From Chloroflexota bacterium (GTDB taxonomy: Bacteria; Chloroflexota; Anaerolineae; Promineifilales; Promineifilaceae), in the NCBI GenBank assembly GCA_024278255.1, contig JAJRTP010000721.1, positions 1-12,140 on the forward strand: 12,140 bases of DNA, given 5' to 3'. The translations under genes and the position numbers were made by a program. Below are positions 1-6,314 of this stretch, in pieces. The notes beneath the pieces were generated by a model. That model saw nothing but the letters and a program-made list of their open reading frames with translations, ran no database searches and was not told the origin of the DNA. How positions within the stretch are numbered: position 1 is the stretch's first letter; each line of letters starts with the position of its first letter.

Positions 1-1
1 C

Positions 2-661
2 GGCGACACCCTCATCACCCTGGCCGACCTGTACGGCGTCACCCTGTCCGACCTGTACGCCTTCAACAACTTTGACCAGAACACCCTCCTCTCCATCGGC
101 CAGCAAATCATTATCGGCTACTCTGTCTTGCCGGATGGTTCTACCCTCCTGCCCGGCTTCCCCAACGCCCGCGTCAAGCCGGATGGGGCCATCGTCCATG
201 TGGTCACCACCGGAGACACCATGTTGGGCATCGCCTTAACCTATAATTTAACCCTGGATGAACTGGCAGAGGTCAGCGAACTGGCAGCCGATGCCATTTT
301 GCAGTTAGGCCAGGAAGTCGTCGTAGGCCATCGCCCTGTGCCGGAAGAGGTAGGCGGCTCTTCTACCAGCGCGGTTGCGGTGACGGAAACGGCCATACCC
401 GCCACTGCCACTATCGCCCCTTCTCCTACTGCCACAATGACGATAATGCCAACGGCCGTACTTGCCCAGCCAACGGCCGTGCCTGTGGCCTTGAGCGAGG
501 TTGGCAGTGAAGATGGGGGGGATACGGCCGTAACTGCCCCAGCCGACCCCGCCCAACCAGCCAACACCGACATCATTACCCTCGCCGTCGGCATTGCTCT
601 GGGTGTTTTGGGGTTGATGGCTCTGGCCGGGGCGGTGTTACTTTACCTGAGCAAAAGATGA
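2..661 (+). CDS. LysM-domain surface protein with C-terminal membrane anchor (5' end missing)
   Basis: The reading frame is open from the first bases of the window, so the N-terminus lies outside; an internal TTG at 128 is not the start. Counting visible residues from base 2, residues 1-39 are a LysM repeat (begins GDTLITLADLYGV, ends QQIIIG) and residues 65-110 a second one (GDTMLGIALTYNLTLDEL, ending VVVGH). LysM domains bind peptidoglycan or related N-acetylglucosamine polymers. A low-complexity Ala/Thr/Pro linker follows, then one hydrophobic helix at about residues 191-216 ending LLYLSKR, so the protein probably sits in the membrane with the LysM part outside. No enzymatic domain is visible in this part. 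The linker DNA carries three ACGGCCGT octamers. The LysM call is firm; the biological role is unknown. Confidence 0.85.
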   Translation, partial: GDTLITLADLYGVTLSDLYAFNNFDQNTLLSIGQQIIIGYSVLPDGSTLLPGFPNARVKPDGAIVHVVTTGDTMLGIALTYNLTLDELAEVSELAADAILQLGQEVVVGHRPVPEEVGGSSTSAVAVTETAIPATATIAPSPTATMTIMPTAVLAQPTAVPVALSEVGSEDGGDTAVTAPADPAQPANTDIITLAVGIALGVLGLMALAGAVLLYLSKR

Positions 662-675
662 CTTTACAGAAAAAA

Positions 676-701
676 CCGCAGAGGACGCAGAGAGCGCAGA
701 G
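676..701. repeat. Dispersed CGCAGAG-type repeat
   Basis: CCGCAGAGGACGCAGAGAGC and following bases form a CGCAGAG-rich block. Related sequence recurs at 7339-7405 (CCGTAAAGACGCAAAGAGCG, and CTCTGCGTCTCCGCGGT in inverted orientation). The frame starting at ATG 658 translates this block as an Arg/Gln-rich string unlike any domain, so I treat it as intergenic repeat rather than coding. Confidence 0.6.
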
Positions 702-749
702 ATTTCCAGAGAAAAATCCTGTCAATCCTTCGGCAAGCTCAGAACATGT

Positions 750-771
750 CCGCGCAATCCGCGGCCTTTTT
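750..771 (+). terminator. Weak candidate intrinsic terminator
   Basis: CCGCG (750-754) pairs with CGCGG (760-764) over a 5-nt loop, and five T residues follow at 767-771. It lies between the LysM gene and the likely Mut7-C start. The stem is only 5 bp and may be part of a dispersed repeat. Confidence 0.3.
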
Positions 772-798
772 CAGAAGACGCAAAAGATAAATCCGCAG

Positions 799-1545
799 AT
801 GAAAACCGTTTTCTTCCATTTTCACGGCTATCTGGCAGAGCTGCTGCGGGATGCGGGGGAGAAGAAGCCTTTTGTCTGCTCTTTTCAGGAAGCCCAATCC
901 GTGAAGCATCTTATCGAATCGGCTGGTATCCCTCACACGGAAGCAGGCGCGATTCTGGCCAGTGGACAACCCGTTGACTTTAACTATCTGGCGCAGGATG
1001 GGGAGCGGATTGACGTTTTTCCGGTGACGGCCGTGCCGTCCCAACTCCCTTCCCTGCAGCCCCCGCCGCCCCGCCCCATCCGCTTCCTGCTGGACAATCA
1101 TCTGGGTAAACTGGCCCGGCGGCTGCGTCTTCTCGGCTGCGACGTCCTCTATCCCCGCAACCATCTGACCGACGCCGCATTGGCGCAACTGGCCCACGAC
1201 GAGCAGCGTATCATGCTCACGCGCGACCGGGGCTTGCTGATGCGTAAGCTCATCGTCCACGGCCGTTTGCTGCGCAGCAAAAATACGGAAGAACAGGTTA
1301 GAGATGTACTCCAACGTTACAATTTGTATGATGAGATTTCTCCCTGGCAACGGTGTTTGCAGTGTAACGGCCGTCTCCATCCCATCCCCAAAGCGGCCGT
1401 TCTGGATCGCCTGGAACCCAAAACTAAACGGTACTACAACGATTTTCAAATGTGCGAGGATTGCGGGCAGATTTACTGGCGGGGCAGCCATTTTGCCAAA
1501 TTGGAGGAATGGTTAGCGCAGGTGTTGCGTTCTATTCCTGAATAA
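799..1545 (+). CDS. Mut7-C RNase domain protein with N-terminal ubiquitin-like domain
   Basis: From ATG 799 the product is 248 residues. Residues 1-78 look like the beta-grasp (ThiS/MoaD-like) domain that precedes Mut7-C in many bacteria. Residues 95-180 match the Mut7-C PIN-like nuclease: RFLLDNHLGKLARRLR with acidic D99, and LTRDRGLL with D143. Residues 186-222 hold a zinc ribbon (C186xxC189 and C219xxC222). The family is predicted to cleave RNA; a substrate is not known to me. An in-frame ATG at 658 overlaps the LysM stop (ATGA) but would add 47 residues of repeat-derived sequence, so I chose 799, although no clear Shine-Dalgarno precedes it. The 3' end overlaps the convergent mazF end by 14 bp. 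The zinc-ribbon part is duplicated at 2143-2323. Confidence 0.82.
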   Translation: MKTVFFHFHGYLAELLRDAGEKKPFVCSFQEAQSVKHLIESAGIPHTEAGAILASGQPVDFNYLAQDGERIDVFPVTAVPSQLPSLQPPPPRPIRFLLDNHLGKLARRLRLLGCDVLYPRNHLTDAALAQLAHDEQRIMLTRDRGLLMRKLIVHGRLLRSKNTEEQVRDVLQRYNLYDEISPWQRCLQCNGRLHPIPKAAVLDRLEPKTKRYYNDFQMCEDCGQIYWRGSHFAKLEEWLAQVLRSIPE

Positions 1546-1870
1546 TTTCATTCAGACCGGCTACAATATGCCTCAATTCCTGAGAGGAAACATACCCAAT
1601 CTTGTTTCCCAGCCTCTTAACAGACAAAGTTCTTATCTGGCTGATTTTTACCCACGATTTTTTAGGCAGCCGATCATCATCCAGTTCAAAAGTTAAGGGG
1701 AAACCGGCTTTTTGCGGCCGGCTTGTCAGCGCCATGGCAATCACAGTGCCGGAATATTTGTTGAACGTGTTATTGCTGAGAATCAACACAGGCCGACGAC
1801 CTGCCTGTTCATGTCCCACCACAGGGTTTAAATCGGCCCAAAAAATATCACCTCTTAATATTCCGGCCAT
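1532..1870 (-). CDS. mazF: MazF/PemK-family toxin, endoribonuclease
   Basis: The product is 112 residues, the usual size for MazF. The N-terminal GDIFWADLNPVVGHEQAGRR, then RPVLILSN (R25-R26-P27), T49-S50 after the second core strands, and the C-terminal SQIRTLSVKRLGNKIGYV are the conserved blocks of the MazF/PemK/CcdB-like fold. Known members cleave mRNA at short sequences and arrest growth when the antitoxin is degraded. The start overlaps the end of the upstream antitoxin gene by 16 bp, the usual translational coupling. Its 3' end runs 14 bp into the convergent Mut7-C gene. No inactivating change is visible. Confidence 0.9.
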   Translation of the reverse strand: MAGILRGDIFWADLNPVVGHEQAGRRPVLILSNNTFNKYSGTVIAMALTSRPQKAGFPLTFELDDDRLPKKSWVKISQIRTLSVKRLGNKIGYVSSQELRHIVAGLNEIIQE

Positions 1871-2097
1871 TCGTTCAACTCCGAGGCAAGCCCTTCATCA
1901 GCCAACGCCTGTTCAAAATCAGGGTCTAACTTGGCGCATTCCGTTTCAAAGCGATTTTCTTCAATTTCTTGCAGCTTTGCCCGGACGGCTTCCTGAATGA
2001 CTTTACTTCTACTGGGATACTGCCGTGATTTCACCAGAAAATCAAGACGATTTAACAAATCTTGTTCAATAGTTATCGCAATTTTTGCCGTTGCCAT
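1855..2097 (-). CDS. Ribbon-helix-helix (CopG-type) antitoxin of the MazF pair
   Basis: From ATG 2097 the product is 80 residues. The first half (IAITIEQDLLNRLDFLVKSR followed by SRSKVIQEAVRAKL) is a classic ribbon-helix-helix DNA-binding domain: one beta strand and two helices. The acidic C-terminal tail (about residues 45-80) is the expected toxin-binding segment. A strong Shine-Dalgarno GGAGGT (2111-2106) sits 7-8 nt before ATG 2097, which rules out the in-frame TTG at 2106 that lies inside the ribosome site. It is followed by overlapping mazF. Autoregulation is likely because a perfect palindrome covers the promoter just upstream. Confidence 0.88.
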   Translation of the reverse strand: MATAKIAITIEQDLLNRLDFLVKSRQYPSRSKVIQEAVRAKLQEIEENRFETECAKLDPDFEQALADEGLASELNEWPEY

Positions 2098-2113
2098 AAT
2101 ACTCAACCTCCAC

Positions 2114-2148
2114 GGTATGACTATATATCATACCAGGAAGATTTGCAA
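2114..2148 (-). promoter_or_regulatory. Promoter and palindromic operator of the toxin-antitoxin operon
   Basis: On the - strand TTGCAA (2148-2143) and TATAGT (2125-2120) are separated by exactly 17 nt, a good sigma70-type pair. GGTATGA (2114-2120) and TCATACC (2128-2134) are perfect 7-bp inverted arms around a 7-nt spacer and cover the -10 box, as expected for an operator bound by the ribbon-helix-helix antitoxin. The -35 box lies at the edge of the duplicated Mut7-C segment. Confidence 0.65.
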
Positions 2149-2323
2149 GGTCGGCCGTCTCCACCCCGTCCCCAAAGCGGACATTCTGGATCGCCTGGAA
2201 CCCAAAACTAAACGGTACTACAACAATTTTCAAATGTGCGAGGATTGCGGGCAGATTTACTGGAAGGGCAGTCATTTTGCCAGGCTGGAGGAGTGGATAG
2301 CGCGGGTGGTGCAACGGGATTAG
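2143..2323 (+). pseudogene. Duplicated 3' fragment of the Mut7-C gene (zinc-ribbon end only)
   Basis: From the GRLHP motif onward this segment encodes the same C-terminal sequence as 1368-1527. I count 44 of 53 identical residues, with mostly conservative replacements (I/V, D/N, R/K, L/I). The ubiquitin-like and nuclease domains are missing, and the open frame upstream runs through the antisense of the antitoxin gene. The frame is intact to TAG at 2321-2323. It is therefore a partial copy, probably not expressed as a functional protein. It and the intact gene bracket the toxin-antitoxin pair. Confidence 0.8.
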
Positions 2324-2358
2324 TTAGGGATGGGTTAAGTAGAGGTGGGGTTACGGCC

Positions 2359-2410
2359 GTCTAACGCCTGCTTCAGCCGCGCTTCGCGTCGGCTGCAAGC
2401 CCTGTTAGGC
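2359..2410 (-). other. Integron-type attC recombination site (attC-2, downstream end of caspase cassette)
   Basis: On the - strand the site begins GCCTAAC (2410-2404, fits RYYYAAC) and ends GTTAGAC (2365-2359, fits GTTRRRY). On the + strand, GCTT CAGCCG CGC (2370-2382) pairs with GCG CGGCTG AAGC (2386-2400) over a TTC loop, leaving T2389 and C2396 bulged. An unpaired spacer separates this stem from the outer boxes. R boxes, unpaired spacer, L boxes, two extrahelical bases in one arm and a terminal loop are the known architecture of attC sites. The core GCCGACGC...GCGCGGC strongly resembles aadA-type attC. The bulge side makes the cassette orientation -, matching the caspase gene, which ends 51 bp before the site. 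Confidence 0.75.
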
Positions 2411-2461
2411 GGCGATCTTCGTTCGTTTATTAAGAAAAAAGATACTTGTGTTGAAATGATG

Positions 2462-5122
2462 CTATTTTCGCCGAAACTTTCGGCTTTTTAAATTTTCTTT
2501 TAGCTTTATCAAGGCTTTCCCACTTATTAGCGGCCTTATTGTTGGTTTTCTCCCAACAATTGTTGCAACAAACTGAATAGCAGGTGATTTGGACAGTAAT
2601 CCTTTAATGATGTGCTTGACAAATATTTTTGAATCACTTGGTTTTTCAAGTCTTCCAACGGAATATATCGCGGCCTCACGCACAAATTTATCTTCATCTT
2701 TTAGTAAGTAAGGTAATTCACTTGAGGGAACACGCCGTAACTCGGCAAGTGCATAGAGGGCAGTTGCACGAACTGTCTCACTTGAGTGTGCTAAACTTTC
2801 TCGTAGAATATGTTCTGCTGCATTGTTTCCATCCCTTGCCATTGAAACAAGTATATTTCGGGAATGTAAGCGCAAACTTGGGTTTTCCTTTTGTAGCAAG
2901 AGTTCTAGATATCTAAGGGCATGATTCGGCTTATTCTGCCACACGTTTTCAACGAACTCCATCATTATTTCGGGGTTCTTTTCAGCCCTCAGAATTTTTT
3001 CTGCAAACAAATATGCTGACGCACTTAGTTTGTCTAGGTTTGCTCGGGTTAAGGCTCTCGCTAATGGTTCACGCCATCGGCTACCCTGTTTGTACATGAA
3101 TGACCAGATAGAAAATTCAAGAGACTCATCTAACATTGGGACGAGATACGAAATAATACCGTAAACATTTGGGAAATCATCAACGGTCGAAAGAAATGAT
3201 TTTATATTTTGAATCCGCTGGCTTGAATCTTTAATATTTGCAAGGTGCATTGTGAATTCTCGAGCGATCACATACTCCATAAATTCCTCATAAACAAAAC
3301 CTACATGTGGAGCAGAGCGTTTTTGACTGGTTGGGATTCTTTCTAAAATGATCCTTTCATCTAGTATTGCTGTATATGGTGAATGGAAAGAATCATAATC
3401 TGCCAATCTGGTTGCTTTTTTCATTTGATAAAATGACAAAGCAGTTTTTTGCTTGATTCGCATCGCAGAAGCAATTCTTAATAGTACATCTTCGACTGTT
3501 TTTGAAGTTCTATGTGAAAGTTTTAATTGGACATTAGCAACCTTTTTTAACCAATACAAATCAAACAACGGCCTGATCCTTATATCATTAACCATACCCA
3601 AGTTAATAGTTTGACCGGCTTGGCGATGTGCCTCGCAAAAGAACCTTAGAAGTAATGGTTGCTTCAATCGCTCTCTTGCTTCATCTGAAAGCGTAACAAA
3701 GATTTGATAAGTAGTGAAGTAAAGCTTAAGTGCTTGAGTAAGCTCATCATCCGTAAATTGCTCTAAGCTCAATTGAGAGAAAATATAATCATTCCAGAAA
3801 TCCCCAGGCTGGAACATGAAGCCGTTCCAATAAATATCGCGGCATGTGAAGATGAATTTTATGTTTTCATCTTTGTACCGTCTCAAAATTGCATTTATAT
3901 TTTTTCTAAAGACCTGAATGTTCTGTGCTTCATTGATCGCGTCAATAACTACAATAAGTTCTTGATTATTTTCTCGCAATATCTTGAGAATTATCTTGAT
4001 GAACTTCTGACTGGATAATTGTTCGGGGTAGCCAAGTGACTGTTGCAGGTATTTCTCCAAGCTATATTTTGTTGTAAGTGGAATTACGGAAGCAGAAATA
4101 AAAACCGTTGGTTGTCGTTTTCCATATGCTGTGGCCATTGAGCAAGCCAAATTGGTTTTGCCACGCCCAGCAGCAGAGGTGATGATCATTACATTTCGTA
4201 GAAGAAAATGAATGTTGCTGACTCGATCCTTGATTTTCTGTGACGAACCTTTGTGCGAGGATATTTGGTTGAGATAATTCCGTAAAGTTTTAATAGATGA
4301 CGGATTCTTGGCATGGCTGGATATTGTTGCTTTAATTATTGTCGATAATTGGTTAAGAAGTTCGAGCTTTTCTTTGCATTTTTCCAACTCAATAATATCT
4401 TCTTCAGAAAAATCACTGTTTTCATCCCTTATCGAATTTGCTAAATTGTCCCGTTGTTCAACCCGTACTCCTTTCTCTGAATTTACACTTGATAACAAAC
4501 TGCTCAAATTGTCACTAATCTTTTCAAACCGATTTTCTACAAATGCCTGAAGTTCGTTATTTGCTCTCCGTTGAACGTAAAGATCAGATATATATTTATC
4601 CCCTACCACTTCTTCAATTTCATGCTCGACTTGGCGTGAGCAATCTCTCATTAAAGTACCTATGTCTTTCGGGGAATTTGCAATTGGAGGTTGATACTTG
4701 GGGTTGTGTGCTATTAGAAGCGAACCACTTTGATCTGTTCCAGATAAAGTTGGGTGTTGCGAATATTCAGGATAATTGTCTCTTATTTGCCGCTGAATGT
4801 AGTGGCTTAAGTCTACGATTCCTATGAATCGCTTTGTCTTTTCAACGGCTTCACCAGTTTCTATCCCTCGCACAAAATAATAACTGAATAGCCCTTGTTT
4901 TAAGTCTTTAAGTTCATGTGAAAGTTGATAATCACGCGAGGATGCAATAAATATTTTTCCTTGCCCAGAAATAGACTGCAAATCTTGGCTACTAATTTCT
5001 TCGCCACGATTTTTTACTCCAGGGGACTTTAAGGCTGCACCTGAGCGGCAACAGTCTAGAACTACTATATAGCGGCTTATATTTTTCTCATCGAGGTAAG
5101 GGAGAATTCCATCAATAGTCAA
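2462..5122 (-). CDS. Caspase-STAND/NACHT NTPase-HEAT protein, main fragment (continues the 5112-5450 fragment after a frameshift)
   Basis: The 886-residue frame opens with the second half of a caspase-like (peptidase C14) domain: YIVVLDCCRSGAA with catalytic C25, then YYFVRGIETGEA and QHPTLSG up to about residue 140. A linker with DKYISDLYVQRR (175-186) and a helical, charged stretch leads to a STAND/NACHT-type ATPase: Walker A SAAGRGKT (316-323; the first Gly is Ser), Walker B LIVVIDAINEA (389-399), FTCRD (425-429), and the winged-helix signature GFVYEEFMEYVIA (608-620). Residues about 730-850 form HEAT-like helical repeats. The order effector-NTPase-repeats is that of NLR-like immune proteins. 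The TTG at 5122 has no ribosome site, so it is probably not a real start; the joined protein would be 995 residues. The DNA is AT-rich compared with its flanks. Confidence 0.8.
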   Translation of the reverse strand: MTIDGILPYLDEKNISRYIVVLDCCRSGAALKSPGVKNRGEEISSQDLQSISGQGKIFIASSRDYQLSHELKDLKQGLFSYYFVRGIETGEAVEKTKRFIGIVDLSHYIQRQIRDNYPEYSQHPTLSGTDQSGSLLIAHNPKYQPPIANSPKDIGTLMRDCSRQVEHEIEEVVGDKYISDLYVQRRANNELQAFVENRFEKISDNLSSLLSSVNSEKGVRVEQRDNLANSIRDENSDFSEEDIIELEKCKEKLELLNQLSTIIKATISSHAKNPSSIKTLRNYLNQISSHKGSSQKIKDRVSNIHFLLRNVMIITSAAGRGKTNLACSMATAYGKRQPTVFISASVIPLTTKYSLEKYLQQSLGYPEQLSSQKFIKIILKILRENNQELIVVIDAINEAQNIQVFRKNINAILRRYKDENIKFIFTCRDIYWNGFMFQPGDFWNDYIFSQLSLEQFTDDELTQALKLYFTTYQIFVTLSDEARERLKQPLLLRFFCEAHRQAGQTINLGMVNDIRIRPLFDLYWLKKVANVQLKLSHRTSKTVEDVLLRIASAMRIKQKTALSFYQMKKATRLADYDSFHSPYTAILDERIILERIPTSQKRSAPHVGFVYEEFMEYVIAREFTMHLANIKDSSQRIQNIKSFLSTVDDFPNVYGIISYLVPMLDESLEFSIWSFMYKQGSRWREPLARALTRANLDKLSASAYLFAEKILRAEKNPEIMMEFVENVWQNKPNHALRYLELLLQKENPSLRLHSRNILVSMARDGNNAAEHILRESLAHSSETVRATALYALAELRRVPSSELPYLLKDEDKFVREAAIYSVGRLEKPSDSKIFVKHIIKGLLSKSPAIQFVATIVGRKPTIRPLISGKALIKLKENLKSRKFRRK
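2470..2489 (+). terminator. Intrinsic terminator acting on + strand transcripts
   Basis: GCCGAAA (2470-2476) pairs with TTTCGGC (2478-2484) and is followed by TTTTT (2485-2489). The T tract is on the + strand only, so it would stop transcription entering from the Mut7-C side. On the - strand the same bases encode the last residues of the caspase-NTPase protein. Confidence 0.45.
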
Positions 5123-5450
5123 ATCCGGAGCGGGCGAGTTTAAGTGGGTTAGTATCCGCCATTGCTAAAAATAAGCGCTTTTTCCCTGGGATTACCCTTG
5201 AATGCCCAGCAAAATAGACTAATACTAAGTCATCTTGTGATACTGGTTCAAAAAACTCATCAAGAAGATTATCAAAATCATCACGCTTTACATCAAACCT
5301 ACAAATTGACGTATTTGCAGAAAAGATACTCGTTTGTGAATTAATCAAAAGATCATAAATCAGTTCAGCATCTTTCTTTGCATAATCAAGATCAACAAAG
5401 TCCTTGTTTTCGTATTTTGAGTTACCTACTATTAGCAGATGCCGATTCAT
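5112..5450 (-). CDS. Caspase-like protease domain, N-terminal fragment (same gene as 2462-5122)
   Basis: The 112 residues are the first half of a peptidase C14 (caspase/metacaspase-like) fold. They run MNRHLLIVGNSKY at strand 1, DLDYAKKDAELIYDLL as the conserved first helix, and LVLVYFAGHSR carrying catalytic H83, then RLFLAMADTNPLKLARSG. The frame then ends FDY-stop, while the next frame continues L-TIDGILPYLDE, exactly what the family has after ARSG. A one-base excess in the TTT run (sense GGATTTGAC, about 5122-5126) explains the split. The start ATG 5450 has only a weak upstream purine stretch. The 65-bp gap after the EACC1-like gene suggests one transcript. Together the fragments would form an intact His/Cys dyad (H83, C134 after joining). 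Confidence 0.8.
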   Translation of the reverse strand: MNRHLLIVGNSKYENKDFVDLDYAKKDAELIYDLLINSQTSIFSANTSICRFDVKRDDFDNLLDEFFEPVSQDDLVLVYFAGHSRVIPGKKRLFLAMADTNPLKLARSGFDY

Positions 5451-5515
5451 AATGTATTATCATTCCATCATATGATCTTTACGGTTATGAATAGTGCCAG
5501 AAATTGAGTGAATCT

Positions 5516-5905
5516 CTATTCTGAATTGGAGCTTAATCTTTTCCTGCGCGAGAGGTTTTCTTGGTGTGCTCTCAAAATTTCTTCTGCTTCATTTCGAGTA
5601 AGATGTTTAAGCGAAATGACAGAACCATCTTCAAATGTTAGCTGAACTTCAGCATTTGCGTAAATGCCAAATAAATCTTTGGCCATTGTGTAAATTGCCA
5701 TGAATGTTCCAGTGCTTATAGCATAAACAATAATGTCCGCCCATAGATTCAACTCTCCTCTTGTTCCATCTACAGTTTCTGTAGGAACTTCTAAGTTCAA
5801 GCCGTCTACATTATGCAGATTTTCTATAAAATTTGAGGCTATTTGATTGAATTGTTCTAAGTTTTCGTTCGATTCGTTTATGATGGATAACTTTGCAGAA
5901 TACAT
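5516..5905 (-). CDS. EACC1-like protein (effector-associated constant component)
   Basis: The 129-residue protein has an N-terminal strand-helix unit (MYSAKLSIINESNENLEQFN), a TRGELN turn at 48-53, a hydrophobic helix at about 54-79 (WADIIVYAISTGTFMAIYTM), and a C-terminal VQLTFEDGSVISLKHLTRNE strand pair followed by a helix. This layout fits EACC1, a small component reported next to caspase or trypsin-like effectors in predicted bacterial conflict systems. I assign it from pattern and neighbourhood, not from a search. AGGAGGT lies about 4 nt before ATG 5905, and the gene begins about 31 bp from the attC site, as in a typical gene cassette. It probably regulates or partners the downstream caspase protein; its molecular activity is not known to me. 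Confidence 0.62.
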   Translation of the reverse strand: MYSAKLSIINESNENLEQFNQIASNFIENLHNVDGLNLEVPTETVDGTRGELNLWADIIVYAISTGTFMAIYTMAKDLFGIYANAEVQLTFEDGSVISLKHLTRNEAEEILRAHQENLSRRKRLSSNSE

Positions 5906-5935
5906 TAGACCTCCTAAACATTCGTAATAATTTTC

Positions 5936-6011
5936 GTCCGCCGTTCAGTTGCTTAAGCTGCGCGCTCATTTCCTTATGGCGCGTCAGCTTTAAGCCTTTG
6001 TTAGGGCGGCG
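5936..6011 (-). other. attC-like site with degenerate R' box (attC-1, upstream end of caspase cassette)
   Basis: On the + strand GCTTAAGCTGCGCGC (5951-5965) pairs with 5979-5995 over a 13-nt loop. This is a 15-bp stem with two bulged Ts (T5984 and one of T5989-5991) in the same arm as the bulges in the 2359-2410 site. The R'' box reads CCCTAAC on the - strand (6006-6000). CCGCC (5938-5942) pairs with GGCGG (6005-6009) as an outer stem. The expected GTTRRRY R' box is instead GAACGGC or TGAACGG, so this site may no longer recombine. Bulge side and box order give - orientation, the same as the genes that follow. Confidence 0.6.
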
Positions 6012-6062
6012 TTTTGGTTTGTAGAACGGCCTTAAATTACCAAGATTTTTCATGTTCGGCAC

Positions 6063-6314
6063 AATGCAACTTTACATAAGCCGTCCTAACAATAATAGTC
6101 AACCGACTGATGTCGGCATAAAACCCTGTTTTTCATCTTATGCCGCTAATAATTCGGCATTAAAAACTTCGTTTGGTGAGTAATTGCCGTTAAATATTCG
6201 GCATAAGGTGAATTTTGGGAGTTTATAACGCCTCCGTTCAGCATAATACCCGTATTCCCTGGCAATTAGCTGACCTGGAAAAAGTATAAAGGTTGCCATA
6301 TGAAATATCAAGCG
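6063..6314. other. Gene-free region with spaced CGGCAT motifs
   Basis: No convincing gene lies here. CGGCATAA (6114), CGGCATTA (6155), CGGCATAA (6199) and CAGCATAA (6239) follow each other at 41, 44 and 40 bp, and the inverse TTATGCCG is at 6138-6145. ATGCCG (6140-6145) and CGGCAT (6155-6160) form a symmetric pair around 9 bp, and 6114-6121 with 6138-6145 a possible hairpin. A weak - strand promoter (TTGACT 6102-6097, poor -10 TATGTA 18 nt on) could transcribe the caspase cassette. The function of the region is unknown. Confidence 0.45.

Noticed and set aside
658..798. 47-residue N-terminal extension of the Mut7-C protein from ATG 658 (overlaps the LysM stop as ATGA)
   Set aside because: The extension translates a dispersed repeat and has no domain character; the ubiquitin-like domain begins right after ATG 799.
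1997..2323. 108-residue + strand open frame ending in the Mut7-C fragment
   Set aside because: Its first half is antisense to the antitoxin gene; only the part from about 2143 is homologous to a real protein end.
2359..2410. Reading the 52-bp hairpin as an intrinsic terminator of the caspase gene
   Set aside because: There is no T tract on the - strand, and the bulged bases plus consensus outer boxes are better explained as attC.
5112..5122. Separate translation of the second caspase fragment from TTG 5122 as an overlapping gene
   Set aside because: There is no ribosome site, and the break falls inside one protein fold between the two catalytic residues, so a frameshift in a single gene is the simpler reading.
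5811..6062. 83-residue - strand open frame running through the attC-like hairpin
   Set aside because: It overlaps the EACC1-like gene, which has a strong ribosome site, and is the translation of the recombination-site stem; such frames across attC sites are usually spurious.
6081..6145. Third attC or an attI site around CCTAAC 6085-6090
   Set aside because: No matching GTTRRRY box and no paired L boxes could be found; only a short hairpin exists.
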